A DNA stretch of 64,000 nt from Erpobdella octoculata (lineage: Eukaryota > Annelida > Clitellata > Hirudinida > Erpobdellidae). The stretch covers positions 22,570,169 through 22,634,168 of the forward strand of contig OZ022238.1 of assembly GCA_963978895.1 (NCBI GenBank), given 5' to 3'. Below the pieces are notes generated by a model. That model was given only the letters and a program-made list of their open reading frames with translations, made no database searches and had not been told where the DNA came from. Below, one piece after another: positions 52,935 through 64,000 of this stretch; the stretch's first letter is position 1, and each line of letters opens with the position of its first letter. The position numbers were made by a program, and so were the translations under genes.

Positions 52935-53315
52935 CTTCTTACTATTCGTTCCTTGTTACTATTCGTCTCCTTACTATTCGCCCCTTGTTACTATTTGTCT
53001 CCTTACTATTCGCCCCTTTTTACTATTCGTCTCCTTACTATTCGTCCCTTGTTACTATTCGTCCCTTGTTACTATTCGTCTTCTTTCTATTCGTCCCTTG
53101 TTACTATTCGCCTCCTTACTATTCGTCCCTTTTTACTATTCGTACCTTTTTACTATTCATCCCTTTTTACTATGCGTCTCCTTACTATTACTACTGCTAT
53201 TGTTACTATTTGTCTTCTTACTATTCGTCCCTTGGTACTATTCCTCTCCTTACTATTCGTTCCTTTTTACTATTCGTCTCTCGTTACTATTCGTCAATTG
53301 TTACTATTCATGAAT
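52935..53315 (+). repeat. TTACTATTCGTCCC minisatellite
   Basis: More than 20 units of 16-17 bp follow TTACTATTCGTCYCYTTG. The Tyr/Ser/Leu-rich frames in all three phases are repeat artefacts. Confidence 0.92.
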
Positions 53316-54183
53316 AATTAATTAAGATGATAATAACAGTGCTAAGCAAATTTGTTTTTGGTTAACCCCTTAGGTTAATTTTTTACGACGGTACCAATTT
53401 GAGAAATAAATGTATTTTTGTTAGGTTACAAATAAATAAAAGATGAAAGCTGTATTTGGTTAATTGAACTCTTGAATTTTACAAAAAAAATCAAATTTTC
53501 TGTTATAGCTTTTATGAATTCATCGACCCAAAGCAAATTTAAAATTGATTTGTTGAAATATTAAAATTAACGTAATTTGCTTCTAAAGGATTTCTTTTTG
53601 AAGATTTTCTTTGATCCAGTTGCGATTGACAACTTTTGCGCGTTTAATGCTTTGAAATTTTATTATTAACTTTAATGACATCATCCTCTGTTTATGTTGG
53701 TAAATTTTTTTCTCTCCAGTTCTAGATATTACTATTTTTGATTGATATTCGACATCTTCAGCACAACTACAGATTTTATCGTTATGGCACTGATTACTTC
53801 TGTCTAACCAAAAAAAATCTTGTTTCAACTATTTTCATAGTTGAATAATACAACTTTTGAAAGTATTTTCGATATATTGTTTTCTGATTAATTTGTTAAT
53901 AAACTGAGTTTAAATTTAGCATGACCCAACAGCCACGCACCGGTGATTGATGCTAAAAAATTACGATGTTTGTAAAATACATTTTTTGATGCTTTCTTTA
54001 TTTTTAGATACCTCAACACTCCACGAATCATATTTTTTTAATAAAAATCAATGTATAAACATTATAAAACAAAAAAAATCAAATTTAAAAAAGCTATATG
54101 ACACTTTGCAATATAAAACCAAGTAAAAAACTTTGAATGAATACTATGCAACATCAAATAAATTAAAGAAAACTATATTTAAG

Positions 54184-54231
<48 letters not shown>
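54184..54231. repeat. (TA)n microsatellite
   Basis: About 22 TA units. Confidence 0.92.
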
Positions 54232-54232
<1 letters not shown>

Positions 54233-56582
54233 GGTTCAGATAAAAAAAAGAATCCAGGAGACAAAATGTGAAGAAAATAAACAATATCTCAATAAATTTT
54301 GAATGAGGGCTTCTCAGAGTACCATTTTTTATACCAAGAAAGTTCATCTTTTACTCGTAATTTTTTAAATCTAGGTCCAGCATGGTATTTAAAATAACTT
54401 ATTTCAATATTTACGTTGTTAATAAAAGCTTGTTATATTGGATTGACAGAGATCATCACCGCTACAAACAAGTTGTCGTTGTGCTGTTGTCATACACAAA
54501 CTGCATCCTCAATCTAATTTTTATTAGGCGAAACGTTCACATTCCAAACATGTTACCTGAACGGTTTTTGCATTTTGTAGCAATGCGGCGACATTTTAGA
54601 AAATGTTGAAATTCCGGAGTGTAATTAGAATATAAAACTTCTCTCTCCTCCTCTCCCTCACTCTTTCCCTCTTTTTCTCTCACCATATTCTGACACTCTT
54701 CATGTCTGTTGTTGTCATATATCTATTTTCCAATTTTTTACTTTTTCTCCAAACTAAGTTTTTTCTTTTTTTCTTCTCATCATAATATTTATAACCAATT
54801 CTTCTGAAAATGTATTTTGTAATCAGTGGTTTGTTATTGTACAAAAATGCATGCATTAGTTTGCAAACCATGGGTAGGATTGATGATTTATTTGTCATGA
54901 TAATAATAATGATAATCTCATTTTTAATATTAAATCAAATATCTAAATTATAGTTATTATATTAATTATAAAACAAATTAATAATATACACACTTACAAA
55001 GTTAGAAAAATTAATTCAATAATTATTAATAAAGTAATTACTGAACTAACAGTTTCTTTAATTGTAATCCAACTATTGCACGGAGATCAGAAATTGAAGT
55101 TGTATTTTTCCCGAATTAAAAAATGCGATTTTTAGCAGCTTTTTATTTTTTCAAACGTTAAAATGTGTTTGTACAAATGTAAAATTAATATATTACGTGT
55201 TCGTATAATATTGAAAAGAAATAATCTTTCGAAAAATTTGCTTCAGGTTTGCTTGTGAATGGTTTAAAACATGGCAATGTTGCTATTTATAAGGACTCCA
55301 TTGCACCTGTCATGTTTTCGATCGAGCTCTAGCTACGCATATCTCTCTTTCTACTTCTCTTACTTTTTCTTTTCCTCTTTCTCCTTCACTTTCTAGTTTT
55401 CTCTCTTTCCGCAGTACGTTTGCTTATTTTACCTTGAGTTTTTTAAAATAAATAAATAACAAATAAAAGCAGATGAAATAAACTTCTTGAAGTGCTGTCG
55501 TAATATGGTTTGACTAAATGAAGATGATGATAGTTACAAAATTAAGGAAAGTTTATCAATATCTTACATCCCCATTTTAAACAATAGAGACGCCAATGGC
55601 TCAACCAAACTTTATGAATAAATATTGAGATGAGTTCCAAGTTCCATCAAATTATTTAAAGTGACATCGCTTGTTTGTTGCAAGCAGCACAGAAACAACA
55701 GAGCCTTAAAGAAACAAATAATCTAAAATTCCCAGTGCTTTCAATACCGTTCACTTTTAAATTCTCATGATGTAAAAAATAGCCGCTTGACGTATTTTTA
55801 TTTCAAATCAAAACACCACCGCCAAATCGAACGCAACAAACTTTGAAGCAAAAACATCGCAAGCTTCTATTTACATCTGTAGAAAAATCCTGTTAAATAT
55901 CAGCGATATTTTTAAATTAAACAGTTGAGTTTTGTAAAAATCACGAGGTTAATTTAAAGTTGAATAAATTGTATTTACATAATCGTATTAATAGCAAAGG
56001 TAATGGAATCCTGATAAATGGTGTATATTTTAGGAAAAAAAATACTGCCCTTTGTGGGTAGAGAAATTTTGCTATCAAATTGAATTGCAATTATAATGTA
56101 CTAATCTAACGAGGCTGAACACTTTGTACTACATTTAGGAGCATACTATTGAAATTAGAACTTTATATAAACTTTTCCGTCTAATCAATCAATAATTCTG
56201 ATGCAGATATTTGCACCGGTTATTTACATTGTGCATGTATGCAGTAAGCTTCAAGAGTGAGTTTATAGATAGGCACACATTTATACTGTCAAAACAACTT
56301 CTTATATAACATCTAAATAAATAATTAGACTTGTATTACATCAAGATCTCAATGATAAAGAATTCTTCACTAGTTAGTAGTTAGGTATATAATTGGACAT
56401 TACTTCGTAGTACTACAAAATTTGTTTTTTTTTTGCTTACGGTATCAATTAGCAAAAACAAGCTAGATACAGCTTTAATGTATTTTAAATTTAAATAAAA
56501 CGAATATTAAAAACCGTTGCTTTAAAAAAATATTTACTAGATATCTTTTAATGTTACGTGATTGGTTTGTAAGGATTGTGAC

Positions 56583-56640
56583 TTTCCTGCGTTCTGTCAG
56601 GTTTGTTTAGTACACGAATAAATAATAAAAATAAAATGAT
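56583..56640 (+). repeat. Retroposon-like 3' tail, second copy
   Basis: TTTCCTGCGTTCTGTCAGGT then ACACGAATAAATAATAAAAA, as at 33829-33895. Confidence 0.5.
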
Positions 56641-57252
56641 TATCTGAATACGCATGTAACCACTGCAAGAATGTTTCTGGAAAAGCCAACGCTTCTATTT
56701 TTTAAATAATTCGTCCAAGTTATATTTTGTGGTCAATTTTTTTTTTGGTTATTTGTAGTCAAACCTATATTTTTTACCTAATAAGTTTATTTTTGTATTC
56801 TGTAGTTATAAACATCACAAAAATTAAACACTCGTAGTTGAGTAAAACCTGCTCCAAATCGACAAATTGGAGTCAATTTTATCAAATCTGACACGTCCGG
56901 TACTTTCGGAGTTTCTCAATGTGATACAGATTTTGAGGTTTGTGACTCGCTCGCCTAGAATTTGACTTAGTCTCGTGTATTTACCCATTAATTATATCAA
57001 ACTGTGTTCTAGCAGGTTTTTCGATTGCTAGCAAATCACCAATAAACTCTTCAGTAACGTGGTTTAAGATTTGACTATTTGACTATCCGTAGCAGCAATT
57101 AAATTTAATATCTTTCAACTCGATTGGAAAACGGAAGTTAGATTTTATAACTGATAAAGGGTATGGCCCAAGCAAGCAAACACGGCGAAGGTAATACAAA
57201 AGATTTAAATGCATACACATACACAGACAACGCATATACATAATACACTATT

Positions 57253-58061
57253 CAGTACCGTAGGAAGGGTTGTCCGGGCTGTGCCATCGCACAGGGCAAC
57301 GGCGTCATGGGGGCGCTAATAATATACATAAATAAAAGAAATTTTAATAAATTTTTTGCGTTTATTTTTTCAACATTTTACCAGCGAAATTATCAAATTT
57401 CACGACACGATGCGAAAATTCTCTAAAATTCTGACGTTCTACCAACCATAACTCAATTAAATCACCAACCCCACTAACATCATCATAACCACCATCCCGC
57501 CAACACTATCGGCAAGATCAAAGACAATTAAAACTTTAAATTCTTTTTGATAATTTAATTTTTAAACCAGTTAATTTTCAAAACATGCCGCCCAATTCTT
57601 TGATGTTATTTTTATATTCTTTTATCAATTTAATTTTCTTTCAATCAATATTTTACCTTGCTGTTAAATTAGCATTAAAATACAGCGAAGACATCAATGA
57701 GTCTGAAATTCTGTCTGAGATTGAAGTTTCAGCAAATTGAAACTAATAAAAAAATTTTTACGATCATCCATGTCTCAAGACCGATTGTCTGGATTGGCAT
57801 TGATATAAATAGAGCATGATGATGTCATAGATACTTTTGCAAATGCCAAAACAATAAAAGTTGTTTTATAAAATTTTGTTATATAAAGAAAAGATGTGTT
57901 TTGACTGTGACAGGTGACAAATTCACCTAAATAAAAAAATTATTTTTTTCATGCTTTATAGAATATTAAAATGTTTTATCAATTGCTTCACTCTTCCAAT
58001 TTTTTTAGGGGACGCCAAAAAATGTAACTCGCACAGGGCGCCACGGCTTGCTACGGCTCTG
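57253..58061. mobile_element. hAT MITE, TSD ACACTATT/ACATTATT
   Basis: The ends are CAGTACCGTAGGAAGG and, inverted, CAGAGCCGTAGCAAGC. The flanks are 57245-57252 and 58062-58069, with one mismatch. At 57494-57658 it contains an internal piece of the TAAGGCTG family without that family's termini. Confidence 0.75.
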
Positions 58062-58114
58062 ACATTATTCATCCATAAAACATTATAAAATAACTAATTA
58101 CGAATATGGGACAT

Positions 58115-58263
58115 CTAAATGTTACTGTTAGCTTCTGCTCTTTGTAGCTTCATTGCTTCTTTTTGTCTTTCGCGTTTTCCGCTTTTTCTTTTTGTCTCTG
58201 GAGCATTTTGATTTGCTATTGTTTTTATTTTTTGTTTTCCACTTTTTTCTCCATCTATTTTTG
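58115..58263 (-). CDS. Possible terminal exon of a minus-strand gene
   Basis: After an acceptor TTACTTTTTAG^CA, 48 codons run to TAG at 58115-58117. The sequence is very rich in Lys, Glu, Gln and Arg (KIDGEKSGKQKIKTIANQ, ETKRKSGKRERQKEAMKL). It would be a basic, disordered or helical tail. No upstream exon was found, and the low complexity could mislead. A hAT MITE sits 54 bp downstream. Confidence 0.25.
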
Positions 58264-58356
58264 CTAAAAAGTAAAACAAACACATACATTTGTTTTTCTG
58301 GATTTATTTATTAGTATTGATAATGAATTTATAACGTTGATTTGGTTGATTGGTAG

Positions 58357-58526
58357 ATTCTAACCAACGCAAATATCGAACCCCAATGAGCGCAATTCCT
58401 ATGGAGAACATGCCCCCGGAGGGAAACGCAACACCCCAACACTGGGAAACGTTCTCTGGTTCTGAGTCAACTCTAACCAACCATGCCTATCAAGAACAAA
58501 AGGATTCTTCAAGAATTGACTATAGC
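58357..58526 (+). CDS. Candidate internal exon, unknown gene
   Basis: After the acceptor GATTGGTAG^AT an open frame encodes SNQRKYRTPMSAIPMENMPP, then GNATPQHWETFSGSESTLTN. A weak donor GTTTTT follows at 58527. The composition (Pro, Ser, Asn, polar) looks protein-like and differs from the surrounding AT-rich sequence. It may belong to the gene ending at 63197, but the joint is unproven. Confidence 0.35.
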
Positions 58527-59123
58527 GTTTTTCAAGTTGTGTTATCATTCTGGCTTTTATTGAAATAATTTAAAAAAAAACGCTAAATAAATTATTCTCA
58601 ATTGATAACACTTTATTAATCATTGACTCAGTTCATTGTTACTTTGTATTATTACAATTATAATCTCCAATCAACTGCATCATTTAACTAACAGAAATAA
58701 TTTTTCACAAACATTCTCAAGGAGAAAATGCACAATATTTTAGTTAATCACAATTAAACTATTTTAGGGGCACAATTCAAATATTTATGACGTCCAAGCA
58801 GAAAGAACAATTTGAAGTGGGAAAATTTAGTCGAAATACGAGAAAAATAATATAATGGATTCATGCCGATTTTTAATTTGAATCCGTTAGCTTAATTAAT
58901 TTTCACCGCTAAAAATAATAATATAACTAAAGGTTTATAAATTCAAAATAATTAAGAAAGTGCTGGACTTTTGAAGCCAGACTTGACCTGTAGAATACCA
59001 AAATAAGGTGCGTTCACCATTCGACTAAAAACTCAAGCGTTCGAAATTCCGTCAGTCAGTAGAAGAATTTAGTGTTTGTATATAAAAGTACGAGTAATTA
59101 TAATATTATTTTAATCTCCTCAG

Positions 59124-59209
59124 CCGAGGCACTGGTACAAATATCGTTTGGAGGACAGTCGACCGTCTAAAAGAGTTTTATTCAAAGACGCAAAGCCAGT
59201 CACTGCCAA
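59124..59209 (+). CDS. Candidate internal exon, unknown gene
   Basis: A strong acceptor (TTAATCTCCTCAG) and donor (CCAA^GTATGT) bound 86 bp. Two frames are open: one reads PRHWYKYRLEDSRPSKRVLF and the other RGTGTNIVWRTVDRLKEFYS. Neither joins in phase to the exon at 61428, so another exon would have to lie between them. The good splice signals are the main support. Confidence 0.35.
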
Positions 59210-59335
59210 GTATGTCCTCGGAGGAACAACAACTCGTTGTGGCTGGTATGGAAGCACCTGCATGACCGCAAAAGTTGGAAGTACATTTTCTCATGCACGC
59301 GTGAATGTTGATATACGAGTTTAAGATAATATCCC

Positions 59336-59455
59336 TCAGGAAAATATTTCCCCGGACAATATTCCACCGGGAAAAAATCCCCCAGGACAATATCCCCCGG
59401 AAATATCCCACCAGGCAATATCCCCCGGACATGATCCCCCTGGACAATATCCCCC
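59336..59455 (+). repeat. GGACAATATCCCCC short tandem repeat
   Basis: About eight imperfect units of 13-17 bp. The Gly/Pro-rich minus-strand frames are artefacts. Confidence 0.75.
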
Positions 59456-59984
59456 TTCTATAAATTTTAACAAGTATATAATTTTAACTGCATATATGTA
59501 TAATAAAAACCACAGTATGCGTGTAAGAGTGTATACGTTTTTATGCATATAATATAAACTATCTATGTGTATAGCAGCCATAACAATAAAAATCAATATC
59601 CTTCCGGCCAATATATATTTGGAGAAAACCCTTTCACAATATGTATGTAATAATGCATATACTCTGATATGTGGAACAATATTAATTGCATATGTCAATA
59701 AAAAGGACTACTTATTCATAGTCGCGATTGAAACTGAGCGCAATTTTTATAAGTTTTATTAGTTGATTTTAATAAATCTTCTAACTAATCAGCCTATTTT
59801 TCAGTTTCAACACCTCCATTTTTCCTATCTATAATTCCTTCTTCTCTTAAATACGTAGCTAGTAGTTTTTTTACTCTAACTTGTTTTTAACTCCCCAATT
59901 TTTATCTGTTTCTAAAGATTGTTATTTTTATTTACGTTGTATAAAACAGCTTTTTGCAATTTTGGGGAATTTTTTTTGCAACTG

Positions 59985-60350
59985 CTGGTCTTTTCTACTT
60001 CTCTGTCTAGACTAGGTTACTGCAACCCATTTTATTATGGTCTTCCTGAAATAGCCTTTCTCCACTTAATAAATGTGCTTTATTCTGCTTAAAACTAAAA
60101 TTTGCACCTCTCAGTCATATTAAAAAGATTTAATTATAACCGCACATAAGCAAGGTTTAAGACCTTCTACTGTTAATCATTCTGTTATTTTCTATTTGAA
60201 GATTTTATTTGCCAAACGCTTTCATTCTTACTCTGGTCTTTTTCTCTGGAACGTTTTTCCTGTTTTTCTCACTACGTCTTCGTCTTTCATTTATTTCCGC
60301 TATGAGTTGAAAAATTGAAAACCTTCCTCTTTGGTCAGTTTGTAACCGAA
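59985..60350 (+). pseudogene. Decayed LINE RT C-terminus
   Basis: In shifting frames the segment retains the order seen at 38682-39272: a CNP-YYGLP-like block, KQGLRPSTVNHS, then AKRFHSYSGLF-LWN. It is a much older copy of a CR1/L2-like LINE, lying between candidate exons of the downstream gene. Many stops. Confidence 0.5.
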
Positions 60351-60399
60351 CGTCTCTGAATGCCTCAACAGCCTAAAGGAATTTAAATAAACTATAAAT

Positions 60400-61427
60400 T
60401 AATATTTAGAAAAAAAAGTTTTAAACTACAAAAAGAATGATCGATTATAACGTATTTTTTTATGCTTCTGAAAAGTTGCCAGTAACTAGATAGTGGCAGA
60501 AAATGGTTAAAGTTTTTTTACCTGTTTTCAAAATTGGTGGAAATAAGAAGATGCAACGTCAAGTTTTTAAACAACAAATTTCTAGTCATTTTTGAACTGT
60601 TCTATTAAAATCTAAAATTTAATAACAAATCGGATTAACATAAAATAAATAAATTTGCAAAGAAAACAACAGCAAAAACCAAACTTTACTCCAATTTTTG
60701 AGTGATGATAAAAATATTTTAATTTGGCAATTCATTCCGTCTTAAGACAAACATTATTTTACTTTTTAAATTCTTCATATTAACTTAACTGGGTTTATTT
60801 GTTTGCTTGCTTGATCCATACGATGGGACACTTTACCACTTAAAAAATCAACTTCCCTTTATTCATTCAGGCTGAAATTTAGTGGGTTTGTTTTTTTGTT
60901 GCAGACTTCACATTCTATTAAACTCTCAGATTGATTGGACAAAATTTGAATGAGCTATTGAATTAAATTAATTAAAACTTTAATAAATTTTTAAAAATTA
61001 CAAATTTTCTGTAAGGAAATGACCCATCAGTTTTTAGCTTATTTTAAAAAAACGAAAATTTTAATTAAAAAAATTAATAAATTTTCTTTATTCCATATTG
61101 ATTTGAACGTTTTTTATATTTCCAATCCTCACATACTTCACATATCATGTATTTAGAAGACTGGGGTAAATGTTTTTTTTATTTTATTTATTTAGATTTA
61201 CTATCATTAAAATATAATTAGTACACAATTATTAGCTGCCGAATTACAAAATTATAAAAGATTAAAACAACGAAGTTTTTTTACGGTTAACTTGTTTTTA
61301 AGGAATAAGTTTTTTATCGCTTAACACTTTTTGAATATATTTTAACTTAAATTTGCTGTAACATAAAAAATGTTATTTTTATATGTGGAATTTATTTTTG
61401 TTAAAACCATAAAAAAACTATTTACAG
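60400..61427. other. Intron-like AT-rich sequence
   Basis: No coding frame or clear repeat was found. It precedes the exon at 61428. Confidence 0.5.
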
Positions 61428-63197
61428 GGAACAAAACCTATGACCGGTGCAACTGACACGGCTGGTAGAGTGAAGAATAAAATTCATTTTGGAGATGTTG
61501 AACCTTTCTTACTCCTTGGTCCACGTAGGCAACAAGGAATAATTCCGCCGGTAAATGTGATTTGTTTTATAAATTGTAATAAAATAACTTTTAAACGTAT
61601 TTATATGCTTATATCAAAAACTAAAAAAATCATTACAAGCGCACATCGTTTATTTTCACCAGTTTTATAAAGCATAAAAATATATTTTGTTTGCTTAAAC
61701 AGGCATTAATTAAAAAAATAAAATTTAAAAAGAAATAATTATTAAAAAAAATAAATTTAAAGAGCATAATGACAATGACGACTAAAACTATAAACATTTT
61801 TTGTTTAGTATTCGCTAGGGTAATATTTTTACAATACGATATTGCTATGAAATGTTAACATTGTCTTAAAAACTTGTATTTAATTTTTTTAATTATTTTC
61901 TACTTGTTTCAACACTGTTTGTGTGGAAAAGTATAAAAGTAACAAACTTTCGAATTTCGATCGAAATTAGGTCTGGAAATATGAAGAAAAAAAAACATTA
62001 AAAGGATTGATTTTAAAAATTTCGGTAGAAATCAGCAAAATTTTTCATATCTGACGGTTTGAGAACTAATTAAAAATCACACGTGGTCAGATTTTAGTCA
62101 AAGCTTCACTTACACTTTGTGTTTTTAAGATATTCATCGATTGCCCTGACTTGCAAAGCAAAATGATTACCATAATAAGATTACCAAAATATTTTACACT
62201 ACAATAAAATGTTCAAAGTAGTGATACAATTTTTTACAAAATATAAATTTGTTTAAATATGACTATTATGATTTTAACTCCCCTTTTTCTGTCACCATCT
62301 GACACTTTCTATGACCCATCCTCTTTTCCTGGAGCATGACTTATTTTATGGATAACCCCAAAAAGCTGGGAAAACGCAGATCTGTATTGAAATGGGTTTT
62401 AATCTTTATTTAATTAATTATCTCAGCTCAACACCTTTGACAACCTCTTTGCCGGAGCTCGGGAGCTTAATAAAGAAATTTCTCTAGCTAAACTAGATCG
62501 AGAAGCGACTAGCGTTTCCCAGATCGAAACACCGCGCTGTCGCAGTCACTCAGCAAGACGCCGAGATATTGAAAATCTTCAAACCAAATCTCGTTTGGTG
62601 TTTACCGAATTTGATGAAAATTTCATCCCCGATAAACCTCGCAAAACGGGCTTGCGCATCGTTCATTCCAACCGCTTCAGAGATGAATCAGATTACTGGA
62701 TGACTACGTTTCGCTCACAAACAAACGAACCGTCTGCTAAAGAAAATGTTTTAGAACAAAAAGATTCGCCTACCTATTCTTCCAATAAAGCCCGCCAAGC
62801 AACTAACAGCTCAAGATGCATTGATTCACCTTCTGACACTTTGCCGACAAAAGGCAAAAGCTTCAGTTATTTTTTTGATTGCAACAAAAAGAGTCCGGAT
62901 CTCCAACAGACCGTTTCTTCCCCGCTTAGTTCAATCGACATTTCTAAAAATGACCCAATATCTGATAAAATTTCAAAAATTGATGACATGGGAGGTAATT
63001 GTTCTGAAACTTCCTTGTCTCCATACGCAAACCTCAACGGCACTGGTCTGCTCCTAAGACAGTTTCAGGACCGTCAAGCACAAAAAGAAGCAGTGGAAAA
63101 TGTTTTGCCACTTTGTTTTCAAGGTCTTAAAAGAAGTGAAAGCTCGTGGTACAGAAGAAATAAAGTCATCGAAAATGAAGTTGCTTCGGAAAGTTAA
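61428..63197 (+). CDS. Uncharacterised protein, last two exons
   Basis: Exon 61428-61550 (acceptor TATTTACAG, donor CCG^GTAAAT) encodes 41 residues including GRVKNKIHFGDVEPFLLLGP and RRQQGIIPP. Exon 62427-63197 (acceptor TTATCTCAG) joins in phase 0 and adds 256 residues plus TAA. It begins LNTFDNLFAGARELNKEISL and includes KSRLVFTEFDENFIPDKPRK and RDESDYWMTTFRSQ. The rest is Ser/Lys/Asp-rich and probably disordered. No domain, signal peptide or membrane segment was recognised. AATAAA lies at 63247-63252, 50 bp after the stop. Codons are more balanced than the surrounding AT-rich DNA, and both exons stay open over their full length. The 5' part of the gene is not established. Confidence 0.65.
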
Positions 63198-63246
63198 ATT
63201 GAAGTATTTTCAACGGAATACTGCACCAACTGGTTACTGGTTGCAA

Positions 63247-63252
63247 AATAAA
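63247..63252 (+). terminator. Poly(A) signal of the 61.4-63.2 kb gene
   Basis: AATAAA 50 bp after the stop codon, with further AATAAA-like motifs near 63290. Confidence 0.5.
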
Positions 63253-63259
63253 AAAATGT

Positions 63260-64000
63260 AAAAAAGATCCTGTAAGTACTTTCTGTGTTAAAATAAAAAT
63301 AACATACTTTTTGTAATTAAAAATAATAAATATATAATCATTGCAGCAAATTATCAATTTAAGGTGTGACAAGGCTGACAGCAGTATTCAATACCACTTG
63401 GACATTGGATCGAATCGCATATCAAAAACATATTGAAGCGTATTAATGTTTTTTTTTTTAAATTTGCTAGATCTAGTTCCTTTTAAATGTCTCTAAACAT
63501 TAACTTGTTTTATTGAAATATCATCAATTATAAGTTTAAGTCAAAAAGTTGTTAAGATTATAGAATAATTATAGTAATTAATTTCATAGTTGCTCTAGAT
63601 GGCTTGTAGTTCAAATCTTGACAACGTCACCAGTTTTTTCTTATATTTCAAGTTGTTTGCAATTTAAAACAATTTCGTTGAGCTGCCTTGTATTGATATT
63701 GAAAAAAAACCCGCGTGCAAGAAACTACGGTTGAAAAAGCAAAAGGTGATTCAGGAGTCTTGTATTGGGACATAGTGCTACTAAAATAATCGGTTACAAT
63801 ATCAGGATGTGTTGTCCAAGATAATTTCAGCTTGTAAAAATGATCAAATAGACAGAGACAGATACAGGGAGAGGGTCCTGGGGTTCAGACCCTCCCTTTA
63901 TTGCAAAAAACTTAGTTATTAAGATTTTATGAGCAGTAACGCTTGGACTTAACAATTTCCCTAAGACAGAATAAAAATTGTTATACCGTTCATTCATCTT
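63260..64000. other. No gene seen
   Basis: AT-rich 3' flank. A GGTCCTGGGGTTCAGACCCT segment near 63874 is partly palindromic and may be a transposon edge. Confidence 0.5.

Larger units (their letters stand above)
53320..57240. other. AT-rich stretch without recognised genes
   Basis: It holds a (TA)n run (54184-54231), pyrimidine-rich CTCTCTTTCTC tracts (54645-54690 and 55340-55415) and the retroposon tail at 56583. No frame shows a known domain. Confidence 0.55.

Noticed and set aside
52836..53321. 161-codon hydrophobic frame resembling a membrane protein
   Set aside because: It is a minisatellite translation with all three frames open.
59124..59270. Alternative reading of the 59.1 kb candidate exon as a terminal exon ending at a TGA near 59264
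   Set aside because: The frame with VDRLKEFYSK and a Gln/Val-rich end is plausible, but it would ignore a very strong GTATGT donor and no poly(A) signal lies close by.

Overview
The window comes from the nuclear genome of an AT-rich, repeat-laden invertebrate animal. Coding exons have GT/AG introns, genes are sparse, and the space between them is packed with hAT, pogo, Helitron, Ty3-type LTR, CR1/L2-like LINE and tRNA-derived SINE sequence. I cannot name the species. A cnidarian, a lophotrochozoan or a similar invertebrate would all fit.

Three host loci can be supported. (1) An orthologue of the C4H2 zinc-finger gene ZC4H2 lies on the + strand in five coding exons: 7155-7213, 8175-8346, 9357-9550, 22568-22901 and 24753-24866. 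Every splice phase closes and the exons give a 290-residue protein. The N-terminal coiled coil and C-terminal C4H2 finger are conserved, and a long His/Gln/Gly-rich linker separates them. (2) An intact 140-codon dynein light chain of the Tctex-1 family lies on the - strand at 47205-47627. (3) The 3' part of an unrecognised + strand gene covers 61428-63197 in two phase-compatible exons, with weaker upstream exon candidates at 58.4 and 59.1 kb.

Layout. 0-7 kb: nested hAT, LINE and minisatellite elements. 7-25 kb: ZC4H2. Its introns hold a 740-bp MITE close to an acceptor, a 1.5-kb inverted repeat, two Helitrons joined head to tail, an internally deleted LTR retrotransposon with a tRNA-Trp primer site, and a 640-bp hAT MITE. 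27-31 kb: a SINE split by a hAT-like element that itself carries a pogo-like element. 31.6-34.8 kb: a 3.2-kb inverted-repeat element with two unlike tandem arrays and a spliced DUF4806-like gene. 35.5-44 kb: a palindromic Helitron pair, two hAT elements inside a dead gag gene, and a LINE split by a minisatellite-ended element. 45-53 kb: a CXC-type pseudogene, the Tctex-1 gene, an 1.8-kb hAT, and a LINE carrying a 400-bp MITE. 53-57 kb: almost empty. 57-64 kb: a hAT MITE and the third gene.

Many insertions are dated relative to each other by exact target-site duplications (TSDs), so the window records several layers of transposition. No metabolic or operon-like relation links the host genes.
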